Source: Setophaga petechia (Eukaryota > Chordata > Aves > Passeriformes > Parulidae). Taken from it: a DNA stretch of 64,000 nucleotides. The notes under the pieces were generated by a model, which was given only the letters and a program-made list of their open reading frames with translations, had not been told where the DNA came from and searched no databases. Position numbers and translations under genes: made by a program. Positions 41,301 to 51,400 of this stretch are shown one piece after another. Location of the stretch: positions 9,110,501 through 9,174,500 of the forward strand of contig JANCRA010000019.1 in the NCBI GenBank assembly GCA_024362935.1. Direction: 5' to 3'. How positions within the stretch are numbered: the stretch's first letter is position 1; the number at the start of each line of letters is the position of its first letter.

Positions 41301-43774
41301 GGGAAAAGTGTATTAAAATTTATCACATGCTGTCTTATCAAACTTTATTATTACATCAAGGCAGTGAAAAACAAGTTTATTTGCAAGGAAAACCAGGGTG
41401 AAATGATAACAGTGGCAAAGGCCATTAACAAATAACGAGGGATAAAGCATAGATCATGCAAATATTTCCAGGGGAGCAAGAACCTAATATATAAATATAG
41501 TTGCGAACTCTGGAACTATACTTTTCTTTTTGTTACACTGCCTTTAGTCTCAAGATTATATTTTGAAAACAAAAAAATGCTATTGGAAGTGAATTTTTCA
41601 CTCCCAAAAATTACTTATCAATGTAATTGAACTGTAATAAAGCATTCAATAATTACAGTGACTGGACAAATGTGACTGACAAATGTGTTTAGTCAAGAGC
41701 ATTTAATTTAAGCTGTTAGTTCAACACTACACTATTGTAAAAGAATGGTGTTTTTTTAAAAAAAAAATTTCCAAACCTCTTTTTCCACCAGATCAAAAGC
41801 ACCAATGTAAACTGTGCACAAATATCCAGCTGTTAGCTGAAATTTCAGCCAGAGCTGCCTGATCTAGGACCTGCAAAACCCAAGCCACACATCACTCATA
41901 GACATGGATTTCTACCTGCTCAACTCAGAAATTGTCTCCAGTTAACCTTTACAGGTTTAACATGTATTTAAAAATTATCTTTACAAAGGCAGATCTTCAT
42001 TGAGACTTAACTATACTTGTCTTCTTGCAGGATCTGCTCTTTATATTTAGATCTATATGAAGTGAGGTCGCATTCTCATCATTTATAATGAATAAAATAT
42101 ATTGTATATTGCCTTGTTTCTTAAGTATAATAAAAATCTAATCTTAAAATTCACAAATAAGAAAAATTATAGCATACATTTAATGTTCACAAGAAGTACA
42201 TGCAGACAAATTAAATGACAGGCACCAGAAAATAACATCTCCTACTCAGCATCTGTATAGAAAATTTACCCATACAACTAAATGATTTAAAAATTTTAAG
42301 CTAGACTGAAGTGTGGGTAGAGATATACTTCTAACAGTTAAATTATACCGCTATAAAAAATATAATTAAAGTGGTTGTATTCAAATACTATGACAGAGTT
42401 CTGCTTTTGTGTTTTAATTTCCTTTGAAAAAATCCAGTCTAATGCTTTGCTCTGGAGAGTATGTCGAGCTTTGGATGACTCCAAGCCTCCTCCCTAAATA
42501 ATATTTTTAGTGGTAAGGATCCTGCAAAGTCTAAGGCTTTTCTATAAACCCTAAGGGAGTTTGCTAAGTGGAAAATTCAGGAAAAAACTGAGTGACACAA
42601 AATAAACAGCAAGTTATAGTTTTCCAAAGTGCATCCAGAAACTTTCCCATATTTGCCAGAATATAATCCTGACATAGTCATCATAGTAAAATATTTCATC
42701 ATGTGATATAAAATCATTAACAGATTACCAGTCATTACAAGATTAAAAAAAAAAAAAAGAAACTAAAGAAAAACAATTCTCTGCAATTCTTCAATACAGA
42801 ATTACCAATGCTTTTTTTATATCAACTGGTTAATTTTTATTTTTTTTAATAAGTGAGTCTGACTGCATGGTAGCCTTCTATCAAAGTATTAAAATGCTTA
42901 ACAAAAGAAGATATTAATTTCTCTGGAAAAGGCAAATTTAGCAAGTGAGAAGTAAACAAATGAAAATTTTAAAAGTGAAAATTATTTCAGTAGCTATTTG
43001 CATGCCTCTTATTAGTACTTAACATGATATATGGTACACATAACTTGGAGAAAATCAATTTTGCATTAATCTCTAGTTGGAAGCATCTCAGATTTGTAGA
43101 ACAGTGGATAATATTCAATAAGTTAGGAACAGTCTCTTCTCCAGCAGCAAATTAGCTTATACTTAGCATGGGATAGCATAAGCAACAAATTCTTGTATAT
43201 TATCCTTGCAAGCCTCTACCAAACACTGATTCAAAAACTATCCCTAACACTGATGCAATGATCGTCAGTGATTATCAGTGATCATAACCATCACAAATGA
43301 CTGAAGCACTCCCTAGAGCAGCTTGGCTGCCTGGCTAACCAGCAGAGGCCTGATTATCTGTCCACAGTGCAGGTGTTGGCCAAGCTGAGCAGCCACAGAA
43401 GTCAGTGGGGCACTGCCCTGCCATGTGAGTCACCTGCAAGCTGGTTATTGCCTGGCTCATCAGGCTGCCAAAGCACAAACAGGTAGGACTGCCTTCCCTC
43501 TGAACTGAACCCACCTGTCGGCTGTCAGACAGCTCAGCCGTGATGTTAAAGGCACCTTCCATCTCACTGGGCATTCTGCCTGTCTGTACTTTACCCCCAT
43601 CAGGAAATCTCAGTTCCAAAAAACAGAATTCCCTTTTCTTACCAGATCTCATTCAACCACATCAGGTCAATTTGGCTTGTCTAGAAGCCTAGCAGATTGC
43701 ATGATTTGGAACTATGAGACCAAATCCCATCAGTTGAGGTAAACAGAAGCATGTACTCATACATGATGTACTCA
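32341..43774. other. Long intergenic stretch, no gene seen
   Basis: About 11.4 kb without a recognisable exon, CR1 or LTR. Small structures are an exact triple 8-mer, ACTGTCAG x3 (33323-33346), and A/T mononucleotide runs (42746-42760 and others). Short open frames, such as those at 36374-36568 and 37003-37323, have no recognisable domain. Conserved noncoding elements could be present but cannot be judged from one sequence. Confidence 0.5.
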
Positions 43775-44050
43775 TACATAAAATAGTTTGGGTTAGAAAG
43801 AACCTTTAAAGACCATAAATTCCAAACCTCCCTGCAATAAGCAGGGACATCTGCAACCTAATCAGGTTGCTCAGAGCCCTCTCCAGCCAGGGATGGGACT
43901 TCTACCACCTCTCTGGGTGATCTTTTCCAGTGCTTCACCAATCTCACACCGAAAAAAAAATTCCCTCACATCTAGTCTAAATCTCCCTTCTCTTCGTTTA
44001 AAACCTCTTATTAAAACCACTACAGTCCTATTAAAAAGTCTGTCACCATC
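43775..44050 (-). mobile_element. CR1 LINE fragment, 3' end, minus strand
   Basis: Antisense CR1 on the plus strand: ATAAAATAGTTTGGGTTAGA with GAACCTTTAAAGACC (3' end), AGCAGGGACATCTGCAACCT, TCAGGTTGCTCAGAGCCC, TTTTCCAGTGCTTCACCAAT, and CATCTAGTCTAAATCTCCCT. The 3' UTR resembles the TAGTGGAAGGTGTC/‘Leu-rich’ subfamilies rather than the 30766 type. It is 5'-truncated near 44050. Confidence 0.9.
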
Positions 44051-45059
44051 AAACACTCTTGAAACTTAACACCCTGGGATGTTGAGGACAGATTGTCAAG
44101 ACTTGACCAACCTTCAGAGTATTACTGAGCCTTTGTGGCTCAATCATGTAGGAATCCCCAGCAGCACTAATACACTTGGAGAGTGTGATGAACAAAAACA
44201 AAGCTCTGAAGGAAAGGTGAGGGACACAAAAGCCCACACAGTGCTACCTCATCCTGCCAATCCCAGGGGAGGCAGCTACAGGAGAGAGCTCACCTTGAGA
44301 GTTGATACCTGTCTGCATGACTGAGCTCACAGAGTGAGCTTTAGCCTTCACAACAACAGGGCCCTTTGGGAGCAGTGAGGATGCATGGACAGAGATGGGA
44401 CCCAACTGATGAGGTTATTTAGCTTATTGGTGTGGCTGTGGGACCCAGGATGATTTTGCCTGAAAGCTAATATAAAAAAATGATAGCTTAGCCCCTTCTA
44501 CTCAGCAGATGACTCTGACAGTGCTAGAACAAGAGAGGGTCCACAAGCAGATTAGGAGGAGCAGAGCTGCCCCATCCCTAGCAGAGCAACCTTTACTTAT
44601 ACTGGATGAGATCTTATCTGCTTATGGCCTGATCTCCTACAGCTTTGTCTCCAGGGGTTGAGGTCACACAAACCCATGCCAACAGCATGGGTTCAGAATG
44701 CCAGTTGAAGGGCTTAGCTGCTGAGGAAGCACTTGAGAAGACTTGTTTTAGTGTGAATTCTTGATTGGGTTTGACAGCTGACCCCAATGGCAGCCTTTCC
44801 TTCAGCTCAGGTACCCTGCTCCATCCAGATGCCAGATTTCATGATCATTATTAGGGCAGGAAACAGAGACACACAGGGACATGTGAAAACAGAAGCCTAA
44901 CTTTCATAGGAAGCAAGGCAGAAACCTGCTTCTCTGAGAAAACTCATTCTGGCTAGGAATTGTTTATTAACAAAAATGTACATCAAAACTACTTGCAAAT
45001 AAAATAATAGAGAAATGGCTCTTTTCAGTGTGGAGAAGGTTTTTAAACTAGGACAAAAT
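44051..45059. other. Intergenic DNA
   Basis: Unassigned. It is moderately GC-rich between 44080 and 44850. No exon with proper splice signals or recognisable peptide was seen. Confidence 0.45.
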
Positions 45060-46130
45060 TTTACATGCCACTTCTCAATGTCCTGTCCTGTCCATGCAAG
45101 ACCTATTCAATATTGTCATGAACAGCCTGGATAACAAAATGGCAGAGATAATATGAAAAGAGAAAAAAATCAAATATTTTTGCTAAACTGAGTGGCCATG
45201 ATCAAAATTATTGAAATTCAGCAAGTGGAAAAACAGTGCTAATAGGGAAATACCAAAAGTATAGATACATTTGAGTAGCAACTGTCTAGAATAGAGATCT
45301 AGTATCAAAATTAAATTCAGATGTTGTTGATTAAAAAAAAAAACCTTCAGAGAGGGGCAAGACTGGAGATACTCTTGAGGTGATGGGGCTGGTTAGAGAC
45401 ACGTGAGAAATGCTGTTTTGGGATCTACACTTAATAAATAGCATTGAGAAATTAGGAGAAGTATAGGGGAGGCAAACTTCTGACAATGGCAAACATCTGA
45501 GAATTTTTCATGTGGAAAAGGTAGATACGTTTAGAATATATAAAGGATTTCTAGTATTGTTTGGGGCGGGGGAGAGGGGGGCTTGCACATCCACAGTAGA
45601 CAAGATTTTTCATTTTTTAAAAAAAGCTTCATTTTGGGTTTCAGGTCATGAAATATGACAACAGGATTTGGCACAACAAGCTTTATTGAAAGTTTTTACA
45701 AATAAGTTGGATGCACACCTGTTAGAAGCCATGTAGGTCAATGTTGTCCAAGCTGTTGACCACAAATAAAATCCTCTATAAAGTTAAAAGACAGACACCT
45801 TTTACTCCCATTCTACCAGAGCCAGAAGGGGAGTAAAATGTCAGTTTATGTGAAGAATGTGCCAATGGCTCTTGAACAGTACCCCCAACCCATAAACAGC
45901 TGAGCTGAAGGGAATCCCAAAGCATCACCAGCATGACCTGACTGCAGTGTCCCGCCACATTTACCCTTGCCAGGTATCTGGTGTAGCCTCAGTATGGAGG
46001 TGATAGGTGAGCCAGGACTGCTCCAGGTCCAAAGGTCAGGGTACACTGGACACCTCATGAAGCAGCTGAGACTATGGAAGACCTTGAAGTCTCTTCCAGC
46101 TCACCAATCCCATGTGAACTCTTAAGAAAT
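45060..46130 (+). repeat. Possible old, diverged CR1-like LINE remnants
   Basis: Two weak resemblances only. TTCAATATTGTCATGAACAGCCTGGATAAC-like sequence near 45107-45138 recalls the CR1 palm segment 'FNI-F-NDLD'. GAAGACCTTGAAGTCTCTTCCAGCT near 46076-46100 recalls the CR1 3' end. The sequence between them cannot be aligned by eye. It may be an ancient element or chance. Confidence 0.28.
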
Positions 46131-46304
46131 TAAAGTCCTAAACACCAGCTGTGAATTTAGGTGACTCCCCTGGCTCATTGCTTTCAGTTCAGTAAGGAAA
46201 GACAGAAACAGAAAGGGAAAAAACCCTTTCAGGCCAGAACTCATGTGATGAAGATACACTTCTACCAAACAGCTCATTGCTGGCTATTCTCAGAGGGTTT
46301 ATGC

Positions 46305-46742
46305 TTTGGGCCTCTCAATTTAGGAAGGACATTGAGGTGCTGGAGCTGTTCCAAGGAAGGGCCACGAGTCTGGACTATCAATCCCGTGAGGAGCGGCTGA
46401 GGGAGCTGGGGTTTAGTCTGGCCAAAAAAAAGAGGCTCAGGGCTGACATCAGTCTTTACAACTCCCTGAAAGGAGGTTACAACCAGCTGAGGGTTGGCTG
46501 CCTCTCCCAGGCGTCCAGCGACAGTATAACAGGATACAGTGTCAAACTGTACCAGGGCAGATTGAGGTTGGAGATTAGGAAGAACTATTTCACAGAAAGG
46601 GTGCTTAGACATTGGGATGGACTGCCGCAGAAGGTGATGGAGTCACCGTCCCTGGTAAAGAAAGACTCAGTGCCCCGGTCTAGTTGACATGGTGGCGTTT
46701 GGTCACGGTTAGGGCTTGATGACCCCAGAGTTCTTTCCCAGC
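46305..46742 (+). mobile_element. CR1 LINE fragment abutting the RAB2A promoter, plus strand
   Basis: Sense CR1 covering the ORF2 C terminus and 3' UTR. Landmarks are AAGGACATTGAGGTGCTGGA (46326), GAGGAGCGGCTGAGGGAGCT (46388), AGGCTCAGGGCTGACATCAG, GAAGAACTATTTCACAGAAA (46578), GATGGAGTCACCGTCCCTGG (46636), and GGGCTTGATGACCCCAGAGT at the 3' end. The first part still reads in one frame (…FRKDIEVLELFQGRATSLD…) for over 40 codons. The repetitive ATTCTATG tail seems lost. GC-rich promoter sequence starts at about 46745. It lies in the same orientation as RAB2A. Confidence 0.93.
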
Positions 46743-46931
46743 CCGAGGGCTTCTGGGCTGAGGGACAGCATATCCCCAAAGCCCCGGCCCGCAGCGGCTA
46801 CTGCTGCTCCCGCCACCGCCCTCACTCCACAGCGGGGCGGGGACCGAGGCTCCGCCCTGCGCGCGGCGGGAGGCGGCCTCGCGCCTCAGCATTTCCGGGT
46901 CGGAGGCGGGGCGGCGTGAGGGGGCGGGCAC

Positions 46932-46939
46932 TGACGTCG
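46932..46939 (+). promoter_or_regulatory. CRE-like site (TGACGTCG)
   Basis: Seven of eight positions match the palindromic CREB/ATF site TGACGTCA. It lies 319 bp upstream of the start codon and 4 bp after a GC box, a common arrangement in CpG-island promoters. Binding is inferred, not shown. Confidence 0.55.
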
Positions 46940-47220
46940 CCGGAGGGTCCGGGGGCCGCTCGGCGCCTGTTTATTGTTCTCGCCGCCGCCACCGCGTTCT
47001 GGCTTTCCCGGCGCCTGCGGGGCCGCGGTGGGAGGGAGCGAGGGAGGGCGGACAGCCGGACCGGGCGAGCAGAGCCCCTCCGCCAGCGGCGGCGCGGGGG
47101 CGGAGGTAGGAGGGAGCGAGCGGGCGGAGGCGCCGCCCGGGGGCCGTTAACCCGTTTCCGCCTCTCCGCAGCGCGAGCCCGGGCGGCGAGCGCGCGCGTC
47201 ACGCCGGAGCGAGAGCGGGA

Positions 47221-47248
47221 CAGCCCGGGAGCGGCAGCCCGGGAGCGG
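47221..47248. repeat. Tandem 14-mer in the 5' UTR
   Basis: CAGCCCGGGAGCGG occurs twice with no gap, ending two bases before the RAB2A ATG. CCCGGG makes each unit partly palindromic, so the leader next to the start codon may fold. Confidence 0.93.
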
Positions 47249-47250
47249 CC

Positions 47251-47296
47251 ATGGCCTACGCGTACCTCTTCAAGTACATCATCATCGGAGACACAG
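47251..47296 (+). CDS. RAB2A: RAB2A coding exon 1
   Basis: The 46 coding bases translate as MAYAYLFKYIIIGDT plus the first base of Gly16. This is the β1 strand and the first part of the P-loop (GDTGVGKS, residues 13-20) of Rab2. The start is secure. It matches the conserved N terminus, has a good Kozak context (GCCATGG, G at -3 and +4), and is the first ATG downstream of the promoter elements. The donor is ACAG|GTGGGTGAG at 47297, so the intron is phase 1 and splits the P-loop codon for Gly16. The exon is inside the CpG island. Too short for ordinary ORF detection, it is identified by peptide and splice match to exon 2. Confidence 0.97.
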
Positions 47297-47917
47297 GTGG
47301 GTGAGCCCGGCCCGGGCCGCGCCGGAGCGGGGCCGGGGACGGAGAGGGAGGCCCGGCTCCCCGCGCCCATTTCCGCAGTGTTGGCAGTGCCGCCGACGTG
47401 GTGGCTCCGCGCGAGGAAGAGGCGGTGTCTCCCCCCCGCCTCTGCACCGGGCCCCGCCCGCGGCCTCGGCCTTGTTTCCCGACGGCCTTGGGCCGCTGGC
47501 AGCCGCCTCCGGGCCTGGCTGACGGGCCGCGAGGCAGCTCGGGCTGTGTCACGGCCTTGGCTGCGGCGGCAGAGCGGGGCCAGCCGAGAGAGAGAAGGCG
47601 CTGTCACAACGAAACCTAGACCTGGGTAGTGCCCGTGGTTTGCAGCCTTGTGGTGGCGAGGCCACACTCCTCCCCGCAGTTTTGTGATGAGTTTCTGTCT
47701 CATTGCTGCGAGTTACCTTCAGCTGGAGCTGCAGGGATGCTCTTTCCAGTCACCGCTGGAGCTGCTGTAACAAACTGTGTGAAGACACGCTGTCAAAGCA
47801 CAATTAAAAGCGCTGGCTCTTCTAGTCTAATATATAGGGACGGTTTTTTTGTGTGTATGTATGTACACACACCACTGCTTTTCCAGATGTTTCTTGTCAC
47901 TTTTTAAAAACATATTG

Positions 47918-48060
47918 ACTCATAGAATGTCAGGGGATTAGACTGGGGCTTAAAGATGGTCTAGTCACAACCCCCCCTGGTATGGGCAGGAACAGCTCCC
48001 ACTAGACTATATTGCTCAATGCCCCATCCAACCTAGCCTTGAACATTTCTCAAAAACTTC
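47918..48060 (-). mobile_element. Short CR1 3'-end fragment, minus strand
   Basis: Antisense CR1 3' UTR only: CTCATAGAATGTCAGGGGAT (tail), AAAGATGGTCTAGTC, TATGGGCAGGAACAGCTCCC, GACTATATTGCTCAATGCCC, and CCATCCAACCTAGCCTTGAAC. Heavily 5'-truncated. It lies about 300 bp downstream of the CpG island. Confidence 0.87.
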
Positions 48061-48399
48061 TCAAAAACGTTCTGTTTGTTGCTGGCTGCTGTGCGACAAA
48101 TAATAGTGCTTACAAATGCTGTTGGCAGAGCCATATGCTGATAGGAATTGCTGCTTGAAGCCCCTTTGCCAATATGTTTTATGGTTCTTCGGCCTAGTGT
48201 GGATGGGAGTAGCATACTTTGATCAAACTATTGTCAGGACAAGCTAGCTAACTTAGTTAACCATTGTGCCTGTGTATTGTGTGTTTTCCTTGTTGTTTTC
48301 CTCATACCTGTCTAAATGCCTTCTCTAATAAGTTTGATGACACACCTGTTTTTTTAGGTGCTATTCTGAGGATGTCTTCATACTTCATACCTATGAACC

Positions 48400-48431
48400 A
48401 ATTATACTCCATCTGTTGGTGGAGTATAATT
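48400..48431. repeat. Perfect hairpin, 12-bp stem, 8-nt loop
   Basis: AATTATACTCCA (48400-48411), loop TCTGTTGG, and TGGAGTATAATT (48420-48431) pair perfectly. In the RAB2A pre-mRNA this would be an RNA stem-loop. It is too short for a microRNA precursor as seen, because flanking sequence does not extend the pairing. Confidence 0.92.
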
Positions 48432-51400
48432 ATACATTGTAGTTGCATTACACATGAGGTTGTTAAATACACTGGGTGCAACTACTATGTGACTTTTATC
48501 TGCTTTTTAAATGTACATTTAAACTCTGAAAGCTTTTTTAGGCTTCTGCAGTAGCAGATGCAGTGCAGGTGAATCGTTAGAAGTATATCACAGCTATAAT
48601 GACCGTGTTGGAAGCCTTAGGCTATAGATGATAACGGAAAATTCTGATTTTTGTGGAGTGTTCACTTCAGTGACAGTTCATCAAGCCAGGACAGGACAAC
48701 AGGATATTACCTGTGCAAATTCAGGAGAAGTAAGAAAAGGTTTGTCAGGCTGAGGCAATGCAAGATGGTAGTGCACAGTTCAGAACAGATAGCCAATTCT
48801 GATGCATCTCTAAAAACTGTAGTCACTAAAGTGGTAGACAGCAGCTTTGGTATATTGATTGGATACTGATTAAATTTTTACAAAGAAATATCCTCAGTGT
48901 AATGGTCTGTACTGCACTCTTGAATTTGAGTTGAAATGTGAAATACAGAATGGATGTGTCATTTCTGAAGTTGTTGCAACTGTTTCAGAGCCAAATATCA
49001 AAAGAGTAAGAGAAAGGAAACACAAGAGAGGAAAACAGCTCATAGTTTTGCTCTTGGCTTTTTGGTTAGGTTTTTTTGTTTAATTCTTGTGGCTTGTATT
49101 CTTGACTTGCTACAGGAAGCTAATTAAAGCTACTGCAATGGTTATTTTTGAAGTGAATTGAATATGTCAGTAGTGGTAAGTTGGTTTTGCTTTTATTTAG
49201 ATCTCCTGTGAGCCTTTTAAGTATTCTAATAGAGCAAGTACTGAAGAGCCAATTTATGTTGTGCGCAGTTGCCAAGATGGTGGTGGTAGTCTGGGTTTTA
49301 CTGCTTTTCCTCAGATGAAGACAATTGAACTCAAAGTTCTGACAGTGGAAATTAAGAGTGGATGGTGACTGTCCTCTTCAGTTCCTGTGGTGGATTCCCA
49401 CAGTGTTCCAGCCAGCGAAGATAAGGCCTTGCAGACCATGTAGATTTAATAGCAATCAAGAAATTTGTTTCTGGTATTTGATTTAGAGTCTTTGGAAATG
49501 CCTCAGCTGCCTGGTGACTCAGCAGTTAGTTGTAAACAAACTGTAGGAGAAGACTTAAGAGACTCAGCTGAGGACTGATGTTAGCATTTAGCTCCTCTTT
49601 CAGCACTAAAAAACAAAGTAGGTTGTGCCATCCATAAGCAAACCAATGAAACCCCCCTGGAGTTACACAAGACACCTCTGTGCCTTCTCTGAATTGTGAT
49701 TCCACATGCTTTCATTTGCTTAAACACAGGAATTCAGGATGATCTCAGTCTCTTAAAATGACAGCCACAGAGACTGACTGTGCAAGACTGCCTTGTGCTC
49801 AACAGTTCTTGTCCCTTTGCATTCCCTGTTTCATTGGTCATTGTCATTCACTGACTTTTCTTTCTCTGGTACTTCAGGCATGGTAGCTTTACGAACATGG
49901 AATTGCTCCTAATCTAGTTCTTAACTGAGTTTTTTAATATTTAAAAATGGTGTTCTGTATAATTGGAACTGGTTTAGGATCTAGTTAGTTTTCTGTTATG
50001 GGAGAGACCTGAAGTGGCATGGCTGTATTCCAGGTGCTTAAAAACATTGCCATAAATCTGTGTAGTTTTTACATTGTAGCAGTGGGACCATACCTGTGGA
50101 GTTATAAGAGAAAAATACAAGTACTATGTAATACTGACTACTGCGAGAGTTTACCAGGAAAAATCCTTTGATCTGGCTATTTCCAAAGCATTATAGGAGT
50201 TTGCAAATGACTTTAGAAGCATGAGTGGTGCATGCTACATAGGGCTGTACCTCTGAGATCTTTGCCTTTGTGGTTGATGGTGTCTTTGATTTTGATTAGT
50301 GTCTTCATCCACTCTTCCCTATACATCCACCTTTGGCCAGCAGTTGAAGTTGAGATGATCTTTATCTGAGTTGGGATAAATACTGTTGGCATATGAAAAT
50401 TGTCTGTTTGTGCAGTTGGTGACTGAAAGTCTGTCATTTTTTTTCTTTTAGTTTTTTTCTATGTAGTGGTAAAATCTTTACTTACATGTTTGTTATCAGC
50501 AATGTACCATGTGGTAATAAACTGGGAATAATAACAAGATTTCTGTGAAGATGACAGCTGGAATATTTTTTTCAGAATAATACACATTAATCAGAATTTT
50601 CTTATAATAGAGTGTGTTTGCTAGATTCCAACACAGAATGCTCTTGAACTTTAGGATACCTCGAGTACTAGTTTTGGAATGGTCAGATTTCTTGCCACCA
50701 ACATAACTTGTCAGTTGCAGCCTCAGTGTCTTTTTATGATCAGTGTTGCTGCATTTTCCGTGAGCAAGTCCACCTGCTTTTCTTAAATGTGTTACTGCAG
50801 CAACTGTCTGAGCTTTTTGCATAATGGACTTTCACTCACCTTTCAATTTCAGCAGACGGTTGCTGCTCCTCGACTAAGAGTGTCTCTAAGTTATTCCTAT
50901 TAGGAGGTGATGATGAAAGAAAATGTAGTTCCTTGGTGATCTAATTCTCACTCTGTAGAGTAAAGTAAGCTGTCTAGTCAACCATTTCACTTGTCTAGGA
51001 GAGTTTCAAATGTTGAAATTAAGCAATCAAATTTACTTTATTTGTTCGTCCTCTTTGTGAAATACTTCTAATGTCTTTGCTCTTTGCTCTGGAACAGCAG
51101 CTGTTGGTAGCTAGTAATGTATATGATTAGAGTCTTTTGCCCTTATTTTCTCTAAGTATGTAGTAGTACTTGGCTAAACTGGTTTTCATCTCACCAGAGC
51201 TGATGTTAATATCCTGCAATAGCTCATGAACTTGTTTGTGCTGAAAACCAGAGTACTGGTCTGTACTACTTATATCTTGCTTTGAGACCCTTTCAATTAT
51301 GCTTTAATCCCAAAAGAGCGGATATTAGGTATTGTATAAGAACATCCTCTTACCCTCTTAGAAGTTAACCAGAATTAACAAACTATATGTCCATACAAAA

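Larger units (their letters stand above)
46745..47620 (+). promoter_or_regulatory. RAB2A: RAB2A CpG-island promoter and 5' UTR
   Basis: The sequence changes abruptly from AT-rich to very GC- and CpG-rich, centred on the RAB2A start codon. Visible elements upstream of the ATG (47251) are GC boxes at 46834-46842, 46908-46914 and 46920-46928, an ETS-like site (CCCGGAAAT on the minus strand, 46891-46899), and a CRE-like TGACGTCG at 46932-46939. There is no canonical TATA box, which fits a housekeeping CpG promoter with dispersed starts. The transcription start is inferred to lie between about 46940 and 47100. No ATG occurs between the CRE and the start codon. Large open frames on both strands here are a by-product of low stop-codon density. 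Confidence 0.85.

Noticed and set aside
47103..47171. Mini-intron in the RAB2A 5' UTR (GGAG|GTAGGAG ... CTCTCCGCAG)
   Set aside because: Splice-like ends exist, but the roughly 65-bp GC-rich gap lacks support and is near the minimum intron size. Left unannotated without transcript evidence.
46916..47629. 237-codon plus-strand open frame through RAB2A exon 1
   Set aside because: It starts at a non-ATG codon, is in a different frame from RAB2A, and reads through the exon 1 donor. It is compositional.
46822..47703. 293-codon open frame on the minus strand over the RAB2A promoter
   Set aside because: Arg/Pro/Ala-rich translation is a by-product of CpG-island composition. It has no domain, and it overlaps the real exon 1 antisense.
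48400..48431. MicroRNA precursor
   Set aside because: The pairing stops at 12 bp, well short of the roughly 30-bp stem of a pre-miRNA.
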